A stretch of 6,127 nt of DNA from Candidatus Hydrogenedentota bacterium (GTDB taxonomy: Bacteria > Hydrogenedentota > Hydrogenedentia > Hydrogenedentales > CAITNO01), in NCBI GenBank assembly GCA_903822375.1, contig CAIJOU010000193.1, positions 1 through 6,127 on the forward strand, in the 5' to 3' direction. The translations under genes were made by a program, and so were the position numbers. Below are positions 1 through 6,127 of this stretch, piece after piece. The notes under the pieces are model-generated. The model had not been told where the DNA came from and searched no databases. It saw only the letters and a program-made list of their open reading frames with translations. Positions within the stretch are counted from its first letter, which is position 1, and every line of letters begins with the position of its first letter.

Positions 1-125
1 CGACCGCCCCCTGCAATCGTGCCCTGAAGGGGCAACCCAGCCCTGTGCCCGCGCCGGGGCCTTCCGCGCATGATTGCACGGGAGTGGCACCGGTGGCCCT
101 TGCTTGTCCCGCGATTAAGGCCGTC
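1..125. other. Non-coding sequence downstream of zwf
   Basis: No supportable gene is visible in this 125-base stretch. A weak stem (TGCCC / GGGCA, 20-34, 5 bp with a 5-base loop) and a CACCGGTG palindrome (88-95) are present. Neither is followed by a T-run in the direction of zwf transcription, so no intrinsic terminator can be called. The operon may continue to the left or end by Rho. Confidence 0.5.
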
Positions 126-1628
126 TCAGGCGTTCTTGGGGATGGTGCAAAGCGTTCCCCCACCGCAGCTTTGGCAGCCTGAACGCCACACATGGCCCCC
201 GCGCACCAGCAAATCGTCGGCGGCGGAAGGCCCCCAACTGCCCACCGGATAGCTGCATATGGGCGAGAGGTCCGGGGATGTTTTGTAGCCGCTGAGCACC
301 GGATCGATCAGGCGCCACGCCGCCTCGATTTCATCGCTTCGGGCGAACAGGGATGCGTCACCCTTCAGCGCGTCCAGCAGCAACCGCTCGTAGGCGTCCG
401 GCAGAATGACACCGGGATAGGCGTCGCGGTACTGGAAATTCATGTTGACCGAGTGCGACTCGGCCACCGTGTCGGGCACCTTGGTTTCAAACCGGAGTTG
501 CATGCCCTCGTTGGGCTGGATGCAGATGGAAAGCATGTTGGGCGTGAAGCATTCGTTCTCTCCCAGTTTAAACATGATGTCCGGCGGCGCCTGAAACTCC
601 ACGATGATGGTGCTGCTCCTGTCGGCCATGGCTTTGCCCGACCGCAGGTAGAAGGGGACGCCCTTCCAGCGCCAGTTGTCTATGTGCAGTTTGAGCGCGG
701 CGTAGGTGGGCGTGGCCGAACTGGGTGCGACGCCCTCGGCGGCGCGGTAGCCCTCGTACTGGGCGCGCACCGTGTTGGCAAGATGAATGGGGCGGATGGC
801 CCCGAGCACCTTGGCCTTCTCGTTGCGGATCGCGTCCGCATTGAGCGAGGCCGGCGGTTCCATGGCCACCAGCGCGAGCAGCTGCAGCAGGTGGTTCTGG
901 AACATGTCGCGCAGCACGCCCGCCTTGTCGTAATACCCGGCGCGGTGGCCCACATCCACAGTCTCCGCGACGGTGACCTGGATGTTGGACACGTAACGCC
1001 GGTTCCACACCGGCTCGAAGAGCGTGTTGGCGAAACGCAGAAACAGGATGTTCTGCGCCGTTTCCTTTCCCATGTAGTGGTCAATGCGGTAGACCTGATC
1101 CTCGCGGAACGCGGCGTGGACTTGTGCGTTCAGCGTCTGGGCGGAGGCGAGGTCCTCGCCGAAGGGCTTTTCGATGATGATGCTGCGCCGGCCCTGCGCG
1201 TCGCTGTTCATGCCGGCGGCGGCCAGATGGCCGCAGGCGGGGCCGTAATACTCGGGGGCGGTAGCCAGGTAATAGAGGCGGTCGGCCGGTCCGCTCTCCA
1301 GGGCGTTCAGATGCGCCTGAAGCCGTTGATAGTCCTCGGCGCTGTCCAGATTGCCCTGGAAGTAGTGCAGTTTCCCCTCCAGTTCAGACCATGTGGCATC
1401 GTCGTGGGATGCGGCGCTGTTCTCCCTGACACCGTCGCGCAGACGGGCACGAAAGTAATCGTCGGTCCAGTCCCTGCGCGCGACACCGATAATCCGGATG
1501 CCCTCGGGCAGGCGCCGTTTCTTGAAATTATTGTACAGCGCGGGAATCAGCTTGCGCTGCGTCAGGTCTCCGGAGGCGCCGAATATGACCACCGTGGTGG
1601 GTGTTGACTGTCTTTCAGGACCGCTCAT
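126..1628 (-). CDS. zwf: Glucose-6-phosphate 1-dehydrogenase
   Basis: This enzyme oxidises glucose-6-phosphate to 6-phosphoglucono-1,5-lactone, reducing NADP+ (or NAD+). It is the cytosolic entry step of the oxidative pentose phosphate pathway. The 500 aa length is close to the family norm (about 490). Seen in the sequence: the Rossmann nucleotide-binding loop GASGDL at residues 17-22; Arg51 in GVARR, at the place where the family arginine contacts the NADP 2'-phosphate; EKPFG at 153-157; and the substrate-site signature RIDHYMGKE at 181-189. Asp183, His184 and His246 (in DMFQNHLLQ) align with the catalytic Asp, His and general-base His of the Leuconostoc enzyme. The family ends near VGSWGPSAADDLL (462-474) plus a few residues. 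Here about 20 more follow, with Cys485, Cys488 and Cys494. The ATG overlaps the pgl stop as ATGA, with a modest GGAAAG ribosome site 8 bases upstream, so translation is probably coupled to pgl. It is the last gene of the operon. Function is near certain; NADP preference is inferred. Confidence 0.97.
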   Translation of the reverse strand: MSGPERQSTPTTVVIFGASGDLTQRKLIPALYNNFKKRRLPEGIRIIGVARRDWTDDYFRARLRDGVRENSAASHDDATWSELEGKLHYFQGNLDSAEDYQRLQAHLNALESGPADRLYYLATAPEYYGPACGHLAAAGMNSDAQGRRSIIIEKPFGEDLASAQTLNAQVHAAFREDQVYRIDHYMGKETAQNILFLRFANTLFEPVWNRRYVSNIQVTVAETVDVGHRAGYYDKAGVLRDMFQNHLLQLLALVAMEPPASLNADAIRNEKAKVLGAIRPIHLANTVRAQYEGYRAAEGVAPSSATPTYAALKLHIDNWRWKGVPFYLRSGKAMADRSSTIIVEFQAPPDIMFKLGENECFTPNMLSICIQPNEGMQLRFETKVPDTVAESHSVNMNFQYRDAYPGVILPDAYERLLLDALKGDASLFARSDEIEAAWRLIDPVLSGYKTSPDLSPICSYPVGSWGPSAADDLLVRGGHVWRSGCQSCGGGTLCTIPKNA

Positions 1629-2377
1629 GTTTCAGTCTTTCCAAGGAGTTCGGCCGCGGCTGCGTCGACGAACCACTGCACGGTTCCGTCTTTGGGGGAA
1701 ACGCGCTGTGCGGGCAGACCCTTCCCATGGGTGTCCGCACCCAGCACCTCGCTGAGGACGCGCGCTTTCCCCGAACCGGTCGCCACGAATATGATGTTGT
1801 ATGCGCTGTTGATTACGGGCAGGGTCAGTGTAACCCGCCGGGGCGGCGGTTTGGGGGAGTCCGTGATGGGCGCCACCCACCGCCGGGTTTCTTCCAGCAG
1901 GGGATGATTCGGAAACAGGGAAGCCGTGTGCCCGTCTTCCCCCATGCCCAGCAGGATAAGGTCGAAGCGGGGATATCGCCCCGGCGGCGGTGCGAAGAAC
2001 TTGTGCAGGTGCGCCTCATATGCGTCGGCCGCCCCTTCGGGGCCCCGTTCCTCCTCCAGCGCGTAGATGCCTGTTTCCAGCATCGGAACATACTGGAACA
2101 GCCGCTCCTGGGCAAGTCCGTAATTGCTCTCCGGGCTGGTCAGCGGCACGCAGCGCTCGTCGGCCCAGAACACATGCCACGCCGGCCATTTTATCCCGTC
2201 TTTTCGCGAGTATTGCAGCAGGCAGGGGGCAAGCAGTTCCACCAGTGAACCGCCGGAAAAGGCCACCGTGAATATTCCCCGTCCTGAAACGGTCTCCGCG
2301 GCCAGGTGCGCCACCTGGGCGGCGGCGGCCGCGCCCGCCCTTTCGGGGGTGTCGCTTATGAAGATCTCGGGTTTCAT
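1625..2377 (-). CDS. pgl: 6-phosphogluconolactonase (DevB/SOL type)
   Basis: This enzyme hydrolyses 6-phosphogluconolactone, the product of Zwf, to 6-phosphogluconate in the cytosol. It belongs to the NagB/isomerase-like fold. Motifs in order, numbered from the ATG: phosphate-binding loop SGGS at 41-44, FWADERCVP around 70-78, SNYGLAQERL around 84-93, the signature GMGEDGHTASLFP at 144-156 with the likely catalytic His150, RRVTLTLP at 180-187, and GSGKA at 201-205. The 250 aa length is typical. Start choice: the frame is also open to a TTG at 2386 (three residues longer), but the AGGAG at 2393-2389 lies only 2 bases before that TTG and 11 bases before the ATG at 2377, so the ATG is preferred. 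It follows the glycoside hydrolase by 14 bases and overlaps zwf by 4 bases. A gene order with pgl before zwf in one transcript fits their consecutive reactions. Confidence 0.96.
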   Translation of the reverse strand: MKPEIFISDTPERAGAAAAAQVAHLAAETVSGRGIFTVAFSGGSLVELLAPCLLQYSRKDGIKWPAWHVFWADERCVPLTSPESNYGLAQERLFQYVPMLETGIYALEEERGPEGAADAYEAHLHKFFAPPPGRYPRFDLILLGMGEDGHTASLFPNHPLLEETRRWVAPITDSPKPPPRRVTLTLPVINSAYNIIFVATGSGKARVLSEVLGADTHGKGLPAQRVSPKDGTVQWFVDAAAAELLGKTET

Positions 2378-2388
2378 ATGCCGCAAGT

Positions 2389-2393
2389 CTCCT
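2389..2393 (-). promoter_or_regulatory. Shine-Dalgarno site of pgl, overlapping the upstream stop codon
   Basis: AGGAG on the minus strand. Its first two bases are the last two of the glycoside hydrolase TAG stop (2394-2392). Spacing is 11 bases to the ATG at 2377 and only 2 to the alternative TTG at 2386, which favours the ATG. The arrangement puts ribosomes finishing the hydrolase directly on the pgl initiation region. Confidence 0.75.
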
Positions 2394-5049
2394 ATGGGCG
2401 CAGAAAGGCGTTTTCCAGGAAGCGGGTCACCAGCGCCGTCCAGCCGGTCTGATGACTGGCGCCCAGTCCGCGCCCCGTGTCGCCGTCAAAATACTCATGA
2501 AACAACACATGGTCCCGTTCCTTGGCGCCGTCATTTCCCTCGCAGGGCCGATGCCCGCCGGCGTCGGACAGGAAGAGGCGGGCCAGCCGCAGCGACAGGT
2601 CATTCGCAATCTCCAGAAGCGTGCAGAGGTTGCCCGAACCCGCGGGGTACTCCACCCGGAAATCATCGCCGTAGTAGTGATGGTAGATTTCCAGCGCCTC
2701 CACCAGCAGATAGTTTACCGGGAACCACACGGGGCCGCGCCAGTTCGAGTTTCCCCCGAACATGCGCGAGTCCGATTCGCCGGGCACATAGGCGATGCGC
2801 GATTCCCCGCCGCAGGCATGAAACACGAAGGGATGTTCCGCGTGAAACCGGGAAAGCGACCGGATGCCAAAAGGCGACAGGAATTCCGATTCGTCGAGCA
2901 TGTAGCGCAGTACGCACGTCAACCGCTCTTTGGACGGGAGCGCCAGCAGCCAGCGGTTCTGGCCCGAGCGGCAGTCTGCCTGCGTCCAGGAAATGTGGCG
3001 TGCCAGGTCGGGCCGGTTGGCGATGAACCACTCGAAGCGTTTCTTGAAGCCCGGCAACCGGTCAATCCTTTCCTGCTCCAGCACGGTGACGGCGATCAGC
3101 GGCAGCAGGCCGACCATGGACCGCACCTTCAGGCGCACTGGCGCAACCCGGTCCACCGCTATTTGGTCGTAGTAGAATCCGTCGTCTCCATCCCAGAGGC
3201 CGCACCCGCCCAGGGCGTTTATGGCGTCGCTGATTTGAATGAAATGCTCGAAGAACTTGGAGGCCATGTCCTCATAGGCGTTGTGGGAGGCGCTGTTCTC
3301 CAGCGCCAGTTCCATCGCCATGGACATCATGGTGAGGCAGTAAAAGGCCATCCACGCCGTGCCGTCGGCCTGCTCCAGCGTGCCGCCCGCGGGCAGCGGT
3401 TTGGAACGGTCGAAAACACCGACGTTGTCCAGTCCGAGGAATCCGCCCGAGAACAGGTTGCGCCCGTTCGCGTCTTTGCGGTTGACCCACCAGGTGAAGT
3501 TGATCAGCAGTTTCTGAAAACTGCGCTCGAGAAAGGCCTGGTCGCGCGCGCCCCGGGGCGCGGCGATCTTGTACACGCGCCAGGCGGCCCACGCCTGCAC
3601 CGGCGGGTTGACGTCGCCGAAGGCGTATTCGTAGGCGGGAATCTGCCCGTTGGGGTGCATGTACCATTCCCGCAGCAGGAGCAGCAGTTGGGCCTTGGCA
3701 AATTCGGGGTCGATGCGCGCAAAGGGCAGCATGTGGAAGGCCAGGTCCCACGCGGCAAACCAGGGGTACTCCCACTTGTCCGGCACAGAGAGAATATCCC
3801 GACAGAAGAGGTGTTCCCATTCCGCGTTGCGGCCCCGCTTTCGCGCTTCCGGCGGGGGGGGCAGCGCGGGGTCGCCCTCCAGCCAGTCGCGGGTGATGTG
3901 GTGGTAGAACTGCTTGCTCCAGAGCAGCCCCGCATAGGCCTGCCGCGCCACCGTGCGGGCGTCATCCGTAAGTGCCGCGGGCAGCACCGACGCGTAGAAG
4001 TCGTCGGCTTCCTTCCTGCGCAGGTCAAACATTTCGTCAAATGCGCTTCCCAGCACTTCCCCCGGCGCCGGACCCGCGGTGAGGCGGAGCCGGATTTGCG
4101 CCGAGGCGCCCGCGTCGAGGCGGAGCACGTGGTGCGCGGCGGCCTTGGTGCCGTACGGCCTGATGCTGACGGCGGCCTGCTCGCCGCTTATCACATAGGC
4201 ATGGAAGGCATCCTTCACAGGATACGCATGGGTTGGCGCGCCGTACAGGCGCTGCTCGTTGGTTTCGTTGTCCGTAAAGAGAATGGGCGGAAGGGTTTCG
4301 TCCGGGCCGGGGCCATAGCGAAAGAAGAGCGTGCCCAGTGTCTCGTGCGTCAAATGAAGCAGGCCGTCCTCCGCAAGGGAGATGCGCGGCTTGAGCGAGC
4401 AGCCCTCGTGTTTGCAGCCCCAGGACCAGGTGTTTCGGAACCAGAGGGTGGGCAGCAGGTGCAGCGTGGCGGCGTCGGGTCCCCGGTTCTGCGCTGTGAT
4501 GCGGATCAGCACATCGTCCGGCGCGGCCTTGGCGTACTCTACGGTCACGTCGAAGAAACGGTTGTCGTCAAGCACCCCCGTGTCCCGCAGTTTAAACTCC
4601 CGGTCGCCCAGACCGCGCCGCCGGTTTACGGCGACCAGTTGGTCATAGGGAAACGCCGCCTGCGGATAGCGGTACACTCCTTTCATGTACGCATGGGTCG
4701 GGGTGGAGTCGAGGTAGAAGTACTCCTCCTTCACGTCCTCGCCGTGGTTGCCCTCCGTATTGGTCAGGCCGAAGAGCCGCTCCTTGAGAATGGGGTCGCG
4801 GCCGTTCCACAGCGCCAGGGCAAAACAGAGCCGGCATTCCCGGTCCGTGATGCCCAGCAGCCCGTCCTCGCCCCAGCGGTATGCGCGGCTGCGGGCGTCG
4901 TCATGGGGAAAACTTTCCCACGCATTCCCGTCCGGCGAATAGTCCTCGCGCACCGTGCCCCACTGCCGCTCGGCCAAGTAGGGCCCCCAGCGCTGCCAGT
5001 TTTCCAGCCGGGCATTGGCCCGGGCGAGTCGTTCCTGTTCGGCCGTCAT
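2392..5049 (-). CDS. GH63 / MGH1-like glycoside hydrolase (probable intracellular glucosidase)
   Basis: This 885 aa protein resembles large bacterial glucosidases related to GH63 processing alpha-glucosidase and to mannosylglycerate/glucosylglycerate hydrolases. The N-terminal part (about 1-340) should be a beta-sandwich: WGTVREDYS around 30-38, WGEDGLLGITD at 59-69, and a strand-rich region ending near residue 335. The C-terminal part is the (alpha/alpha)6 barrel: KWEYPWFAAWDLAFH at 425-439, where Asp435 is the likely general acid; GDVNPPVQAWAAW at 478-490; WDGDDGFYYD at 619-628; the family signature NWRGPVWFPVNYL at 769-781; and HEYFDGDTGRGLGASHQTGW at 851-870, where Glu852 is the likely general base. 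Catalytic roles are by analogy with GH63 enzymes. There is no signal peptide or membrane segment, so it should act in the cytosol. Start: a GTG at 5085 would add 12 residues, but the ATG at 5049 has a strong GGAGGG site 5 bases upstream. The only TTA codon in this frame also lies in the extension. The family is confident; substrate and linkage cannot be read from sequence. Confidence 0.9.
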   Translation of the reverse strand: MTAEQERLARANARLENWQRWGPYLAERQWGTVREDYSPDGNAWESFPHDDARSRAYRWGEDGLLGITDRECRLCFALALWNGRDPILKERLFGLTNTEGNHGEDVKEEYFYLDSTPTHAYMKGVYRYPQAAFPYDQLVAVNRRRGLGDREFKLRDTGVLDDNRFFDVTVEYAKAAPDDVLIRITAQNRGPDAATLHLLPTLWFRNTWSWGCKHEGCSLKPRISLAEDGLLHLTHETLGTLFFRYGPGPDETLPPILFTDNETNEQRLYGAPTHAYPVKDAFHAYVISGEQAAVSIRPYGTKAAAHHVLRLDAGASAQIRLRLTAGPAPGEVLGSAFDEMFDLRRKEADDFYASVLPAALTDDARTVARQAYAGLLWSKQFYHHITRDWLEGDPALPPPPEARKRGRNAEWEHLFCRDILSVPDKWEYPWFAAWDLAFHMLPFARIDPEFAKAQLLLLLREWYMHPNGQIPAYEYAFGDVNPPVQAWAAWRVYKIAAPRGARDQAFLERSFQKLLINFTWWVNRKDANGRNLFSGGFLGLDNVGVFDRSKPLPAGGTLEQADGTAWMAFYCLTMMSMAMELALENSASHNAYEDMASKFFEHFIQISDAINALGGCGLWDGDDGFYYDQIAVDRVAPVRLKVRSMVGLLPLIAVTVLEQERIDRLPGFKKRFEWFIANRPDLARHISWTQADCRSGQNRWLLALPSKERLTCVLRYMLDESEFLSPFGIRSLSRFHAEHPFVFHACGGESRIAYVPGESDSRMFGGNSNWRGPVWFPVNYLLVEALEIYHHYYGDDFRVEYPAGSGNLCTLLEIANDLSLRLARLFLSDAGGHRPCEGNDGAKERDHVLFHEYFDGDTGRGLGASHQTGWTALVTRFLENAFLRP

Positions 5050-5054
5050 GACTA

Positions 5055-5060
5055 CCCTCC
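5055..5060 (-). promoter_or_regulatory. Strong Shine-Dalgarno site of the glycoside hydrolase gene
   Basis: GGAGGG on the minus strand, followed by five bases (TAGTC) and then ATG at 5049. This near-ideal site decides the start: it fits the ATG and would lie inside the coding sequence if the upstream GTG (5085) were used. Confidence 0.85.
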
Positions 5061-5062
5061 AC

Positions 5063-5077
5063 GCTGGTAATGCCAGC
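5063..5077 (-). promoter_or_regulatory. Small hairpin just upstream of the hydrolase ribosome binding site
   Basis: Perfect inverted repeat GCTGG-CATTA-CCAGC on the minus strand: a 5-bp stem with a 5-base loop, ending two bases before GGAGGG. In the mRNA leader it could shape access to the ribosome site. A stem this short can arise by chance, so function is inferred only. Confidence 0.3.
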
Positions 5078-5110
5078 AAAGCCACTGCAAAGAAAACAGG
5101 GCTGCTCCTA

Positions 5111-5132
5111 TTGCCATTCCTGCACGTGGCAA
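5111..5132. promoter_or_regulatory. Dyad-symmetric site, candidate operator of the hydrolase-pgl-zwf operon
   Basis: TTGCCA, ten bases, then TGGCAA: a perfect 6-bp inverted repeat with the half-site centres about 16 bases apart. It includes the palindrome CACGTG at 5123-5128. It lies about 60-80 bases upstream of the hydrolase ATG, where a repressor or activator of the operon could bind. No convincing -35/-10 pair was found around it: TTGCCA could serve as a -35-like box on the minus strand, but nothing resembling TATAAT follows at 16-18 bases. The binding protein is unknown. Confidence 0.35.
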
Positions 5133-5150
5133 CCGTCCACTTGTTTACGG

Positions 5151-5222
5151 CTCTGCGTTCCTCTGCGCGCTCCGCGCCTCTGCGTTTCCGTCCTTAAGTG
5201 CAATAGCGCAAAGGCGCAGGGG
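5151..5222. repeat. Degenerate CTCTGCG/CGCAGAG intergenic repeat with inverted arm
   Basis: Three copies of CTCTGCG occur at 5151, 5161 and 5178, separated by short GC-rich linkers, followed by the inverted counterpart GCGCAAAGGCGCAGGGG at 5206-5222. Read on the minus strand, GCGCCTTTGCG (5217-5207) can pair with CGCAGAGGCGC (5184-5174): 11 pairs including one G-U, around a 22-base loop. The plus-strand RNA would have a C-A mismatch at that position. Similar GCGCAGAGG-like short repeats are known from intergenic regions of many environmental bacteria. No U-tract follows the stem, so it is not a standard intrinsic terminator for the upstream gene, although it starts about 34 bases after that gene's stop. 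Confidence 0.55.
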
Positions 5223-5251
5223 AAGCGGATATATGCAGAAGTCTGTCCTGC

Positions 5252-6127
5252 CTAATTCGTGGCCTCGTTTGTTCCGTGCCAATAACGGAAGGAGAATTCG
5301 TAATCGGCGCCTTCCTTATAATTTCCGAAGTCCAAGAGAACGATCACGGAGATGTTGGGGCCGGGCGGGTCCACGAATTCAACACCGGCCTGGGGATGGT
5401 TGACCCGGAGCGTAAAGCCGCGGTTGAAGGCGGGGTTGTCGTCGAAACTGCCGTCCGGCTTGCCCGGGTTGCGGTTGAAGACGGACACACTGCCGTTGGG
5501 CAGCGCCGTCACGGTTTCCGTGCGCAGCGCTTCGTTCGATTCGGAGAAGGCGAATTCCGTTTCTCCGGCACGGGCAAATACGTTGCGTTCCTGACCCACG
5601 GTATTGTGGTCGGGAATCCGGTTGTCCGTTCGGGTTTCGGGCGCTTTGTGGTCCCATCCCTGGTGAAAATAGGGGCACAGCCGCAGGCGCACCGGTTTGC
5701 CCACGGCATCTTTCCCCAGCACCTCGACGCGCACGCGGTGCTCCGGTCCGTCGAGCGTATGGTGGTAGAGGACGCGGATGTCCGTGCCCGCGACGGGCGC
5801 GAGCATTTCCTTGCTCCACTGGAGCACATCGCCGTCGCGGCGGATATCGAAAATGCCGCCGGGTGCGAACTGAAAGGGTTCCCAATTGTCGCCCACGTAG
5901 AGCGTGAAGGTGCGTTCGCGGCATTCGGGCTTTTTGTAGGGCGGGAAATAGGGGACACCCTCCACGTCCTTGAGCGGCTCGCTTGGGCTCCAGAAGAGTG
6001 CGTTCCCCGAGGTGGAGGCGTAGTGGCCATCCCAACTTTCTTTGTCGTTCCATTTCTCCGGATTGGCAAAGGTGTAGCCGCCGCGCAGCAGGTTGGGCGT
6101 GCGCAGGTCATAGGCGACAATCATCTC
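5252..6127 (-). CDS. Protein of unknown function, beginning at or beyond the window edge
   Basis: I do not recognise this family. The frame contains an ATG at 6124, but it stays open through the last codon (GAG, 6127-6125). The true start may therefore lie outside, and no ribosome site can be judged. From that ATG it is 290 aa, ending in TAG at 5254-5252. It is soluble-looking, rich in aromatic residues, Gly, Pro and Asp/Asn, with many short alternating hydrophobic stretches (FTLYVGDNWEPF near 73-84, HRVRVEVLG near 129-137, ISVIVLLDFGNY near 258-269, YEFSFRYWHG near 275-284). This suggests a beta-sandwich fold, possibly a carbohydrate-related or extracellular domain. No catalytic motif, transmembrane helix or lipobox is visible in the part present. 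An N-terminal signal peptide or another domain could lie beyond the edge. It is on the same strand as the hydrolase operon but 202 bases upstream, so it is probably a separate transcript. Coding status is well supported by the long frame with sensible composition; function is unknown. Confidence 0.8.
   Translation of the reverse strand, partial: EMIVAYDLRTPNLLRGGYTFANPEKWNDKESWDGHYASTSGNALFWSPSEPLKDVEGVPYFPPYKKPECRERTFTLYVGDNWEPFQFAPGGIFDIRRDGDVLQWSKEMLAPVAGTDIRVLYHHTLDGPEHRVRVEVLGKDAVGKPVRLRLCPYFHQGWDHKAPETRTDNRIPDHNTVGQERNVFARAGETEFAFSESNEALRTETVTALPNGSVSVFNRNPGKPDGSFDDNPAFNRGFTLRVNHPQAGVEFVDPPGPNISVIVLLDFGNYKEGADYEFSFRYWHGTNEATN

Noticed and set aside
20..34. Stem TGCCC-TGAAG-GGGCA downstream of zwf as a terminator
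   Set aside because: The stem is only 5 bp, and the sequence after it in the direction of transcription is GC-rich with no T-run.
12..78. Inverted repeat TGCAATC (12-18) and GATTGCA (72-78)
   Set aside because: Seven bases separated by 53 bases is within chance expectation, and no mobile-element gene is nearby.
192..1607. A 471-codon open frame on the plus strand, antisense to zwf
   Set aside because: Same in-register mirror effect. It ends where zwf uses its first TCA codon (Ser8). There is no domain and no ribosome site argument; zwf is unmistakable on the other strand.
2452..5070. An 872-codon open frame on the plus strand, antisense to the glycoside hydrolase
   Set aside because: It is exactly in codon register with the real gene, so it stays open simply because the hydrolase uses no TTA, CTA or TCA codons, as expected at high GC. 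Its translation is low-complexity in Arg/Val/Gln/Gly with no recognisable domain.
5151..5222. The CTCTGCG cluster as a CRISPR array
   Set aside because: Units are 7 bases with irregular 3-10 base linkers and one inverted copy. There are no 25-40 base direct repeats with unique spacers and no cas genes.
5050..5251. A sigma-70 promoter for the hydrolase operon
   Set aside because: TTGCCA and TTGCAG resemble -35 boxes on the minus strand, but no acceptable -10 box lies 16-18 bases downstream of either, so no promoter position is claimed.

Overview
All recognisable genes in this window lie on the minus strand. The DNA is GC-rich and looks like a bacterial chromosome. There is no phage, transposase, plasmid, rRNA or tRNA signature. 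I cannot name the species. The lineage is probably an environmental bacterium; the operon and the GCGCAGAGG-type intergenic repeat would fit a planctomycete- or Hydrogenedentes-like genome, but that is a weak inference.

Layout, read in the direction of transcription (right to left). (1) 6127-5252: the end, or nearly all, of a protein of unknown function, beta-strand-rich by eye, open to the window edge. (2) 5251-5050: an intergenic region of about 200 bases. It holds a degenerate CTCTGCG/CGCAGAG repeat that can fold, a TTGCCA-N10-TGGCAA dyad, and a small hairpin just before a strong ribosome binding site. (3) 5049-2392: a large (885 aa) intracellular glycoside hydrolase of the GH63 / MGH1-like (alpha/alpha)6-barrel type. 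(4) 2377-1625: 6-phosphogluconolactonase (pgl). (5) 1628-126: glucose-6-phosphate 1-dehydrogenase (zwf), with an unusual cysteine-containing C-terminal tail. (6) 125-1: non-coding downstream sequence with no convincing terminator.

The last three genes form a compact operon. The hydrolase stop codon lies inside the pgl ribosome binding site, with a 14-base gap, and pgl and zwf overlap by four bases (ATGA). Zwf and Pgl are the first two steps of the oxidative pentose phosphate pathway (glucose-6-phosphate to 6-phosphogluconate, yielding NADPH). The co-transcribed hydrolase suggests that an intracellular glucoside or oligosaccharide is hydrolysed and its glucose fed into that pathway. No glucokinase and no gnd are present, so the link depends on genes outside the window.

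I see no clearly novel multi-gene system. The points most worth a second look are the hydrolase-pentose phosphate linkage, the unassigned protein at the right edge, the intergenic repeat and dyad, and the Zwf cysteine tail.
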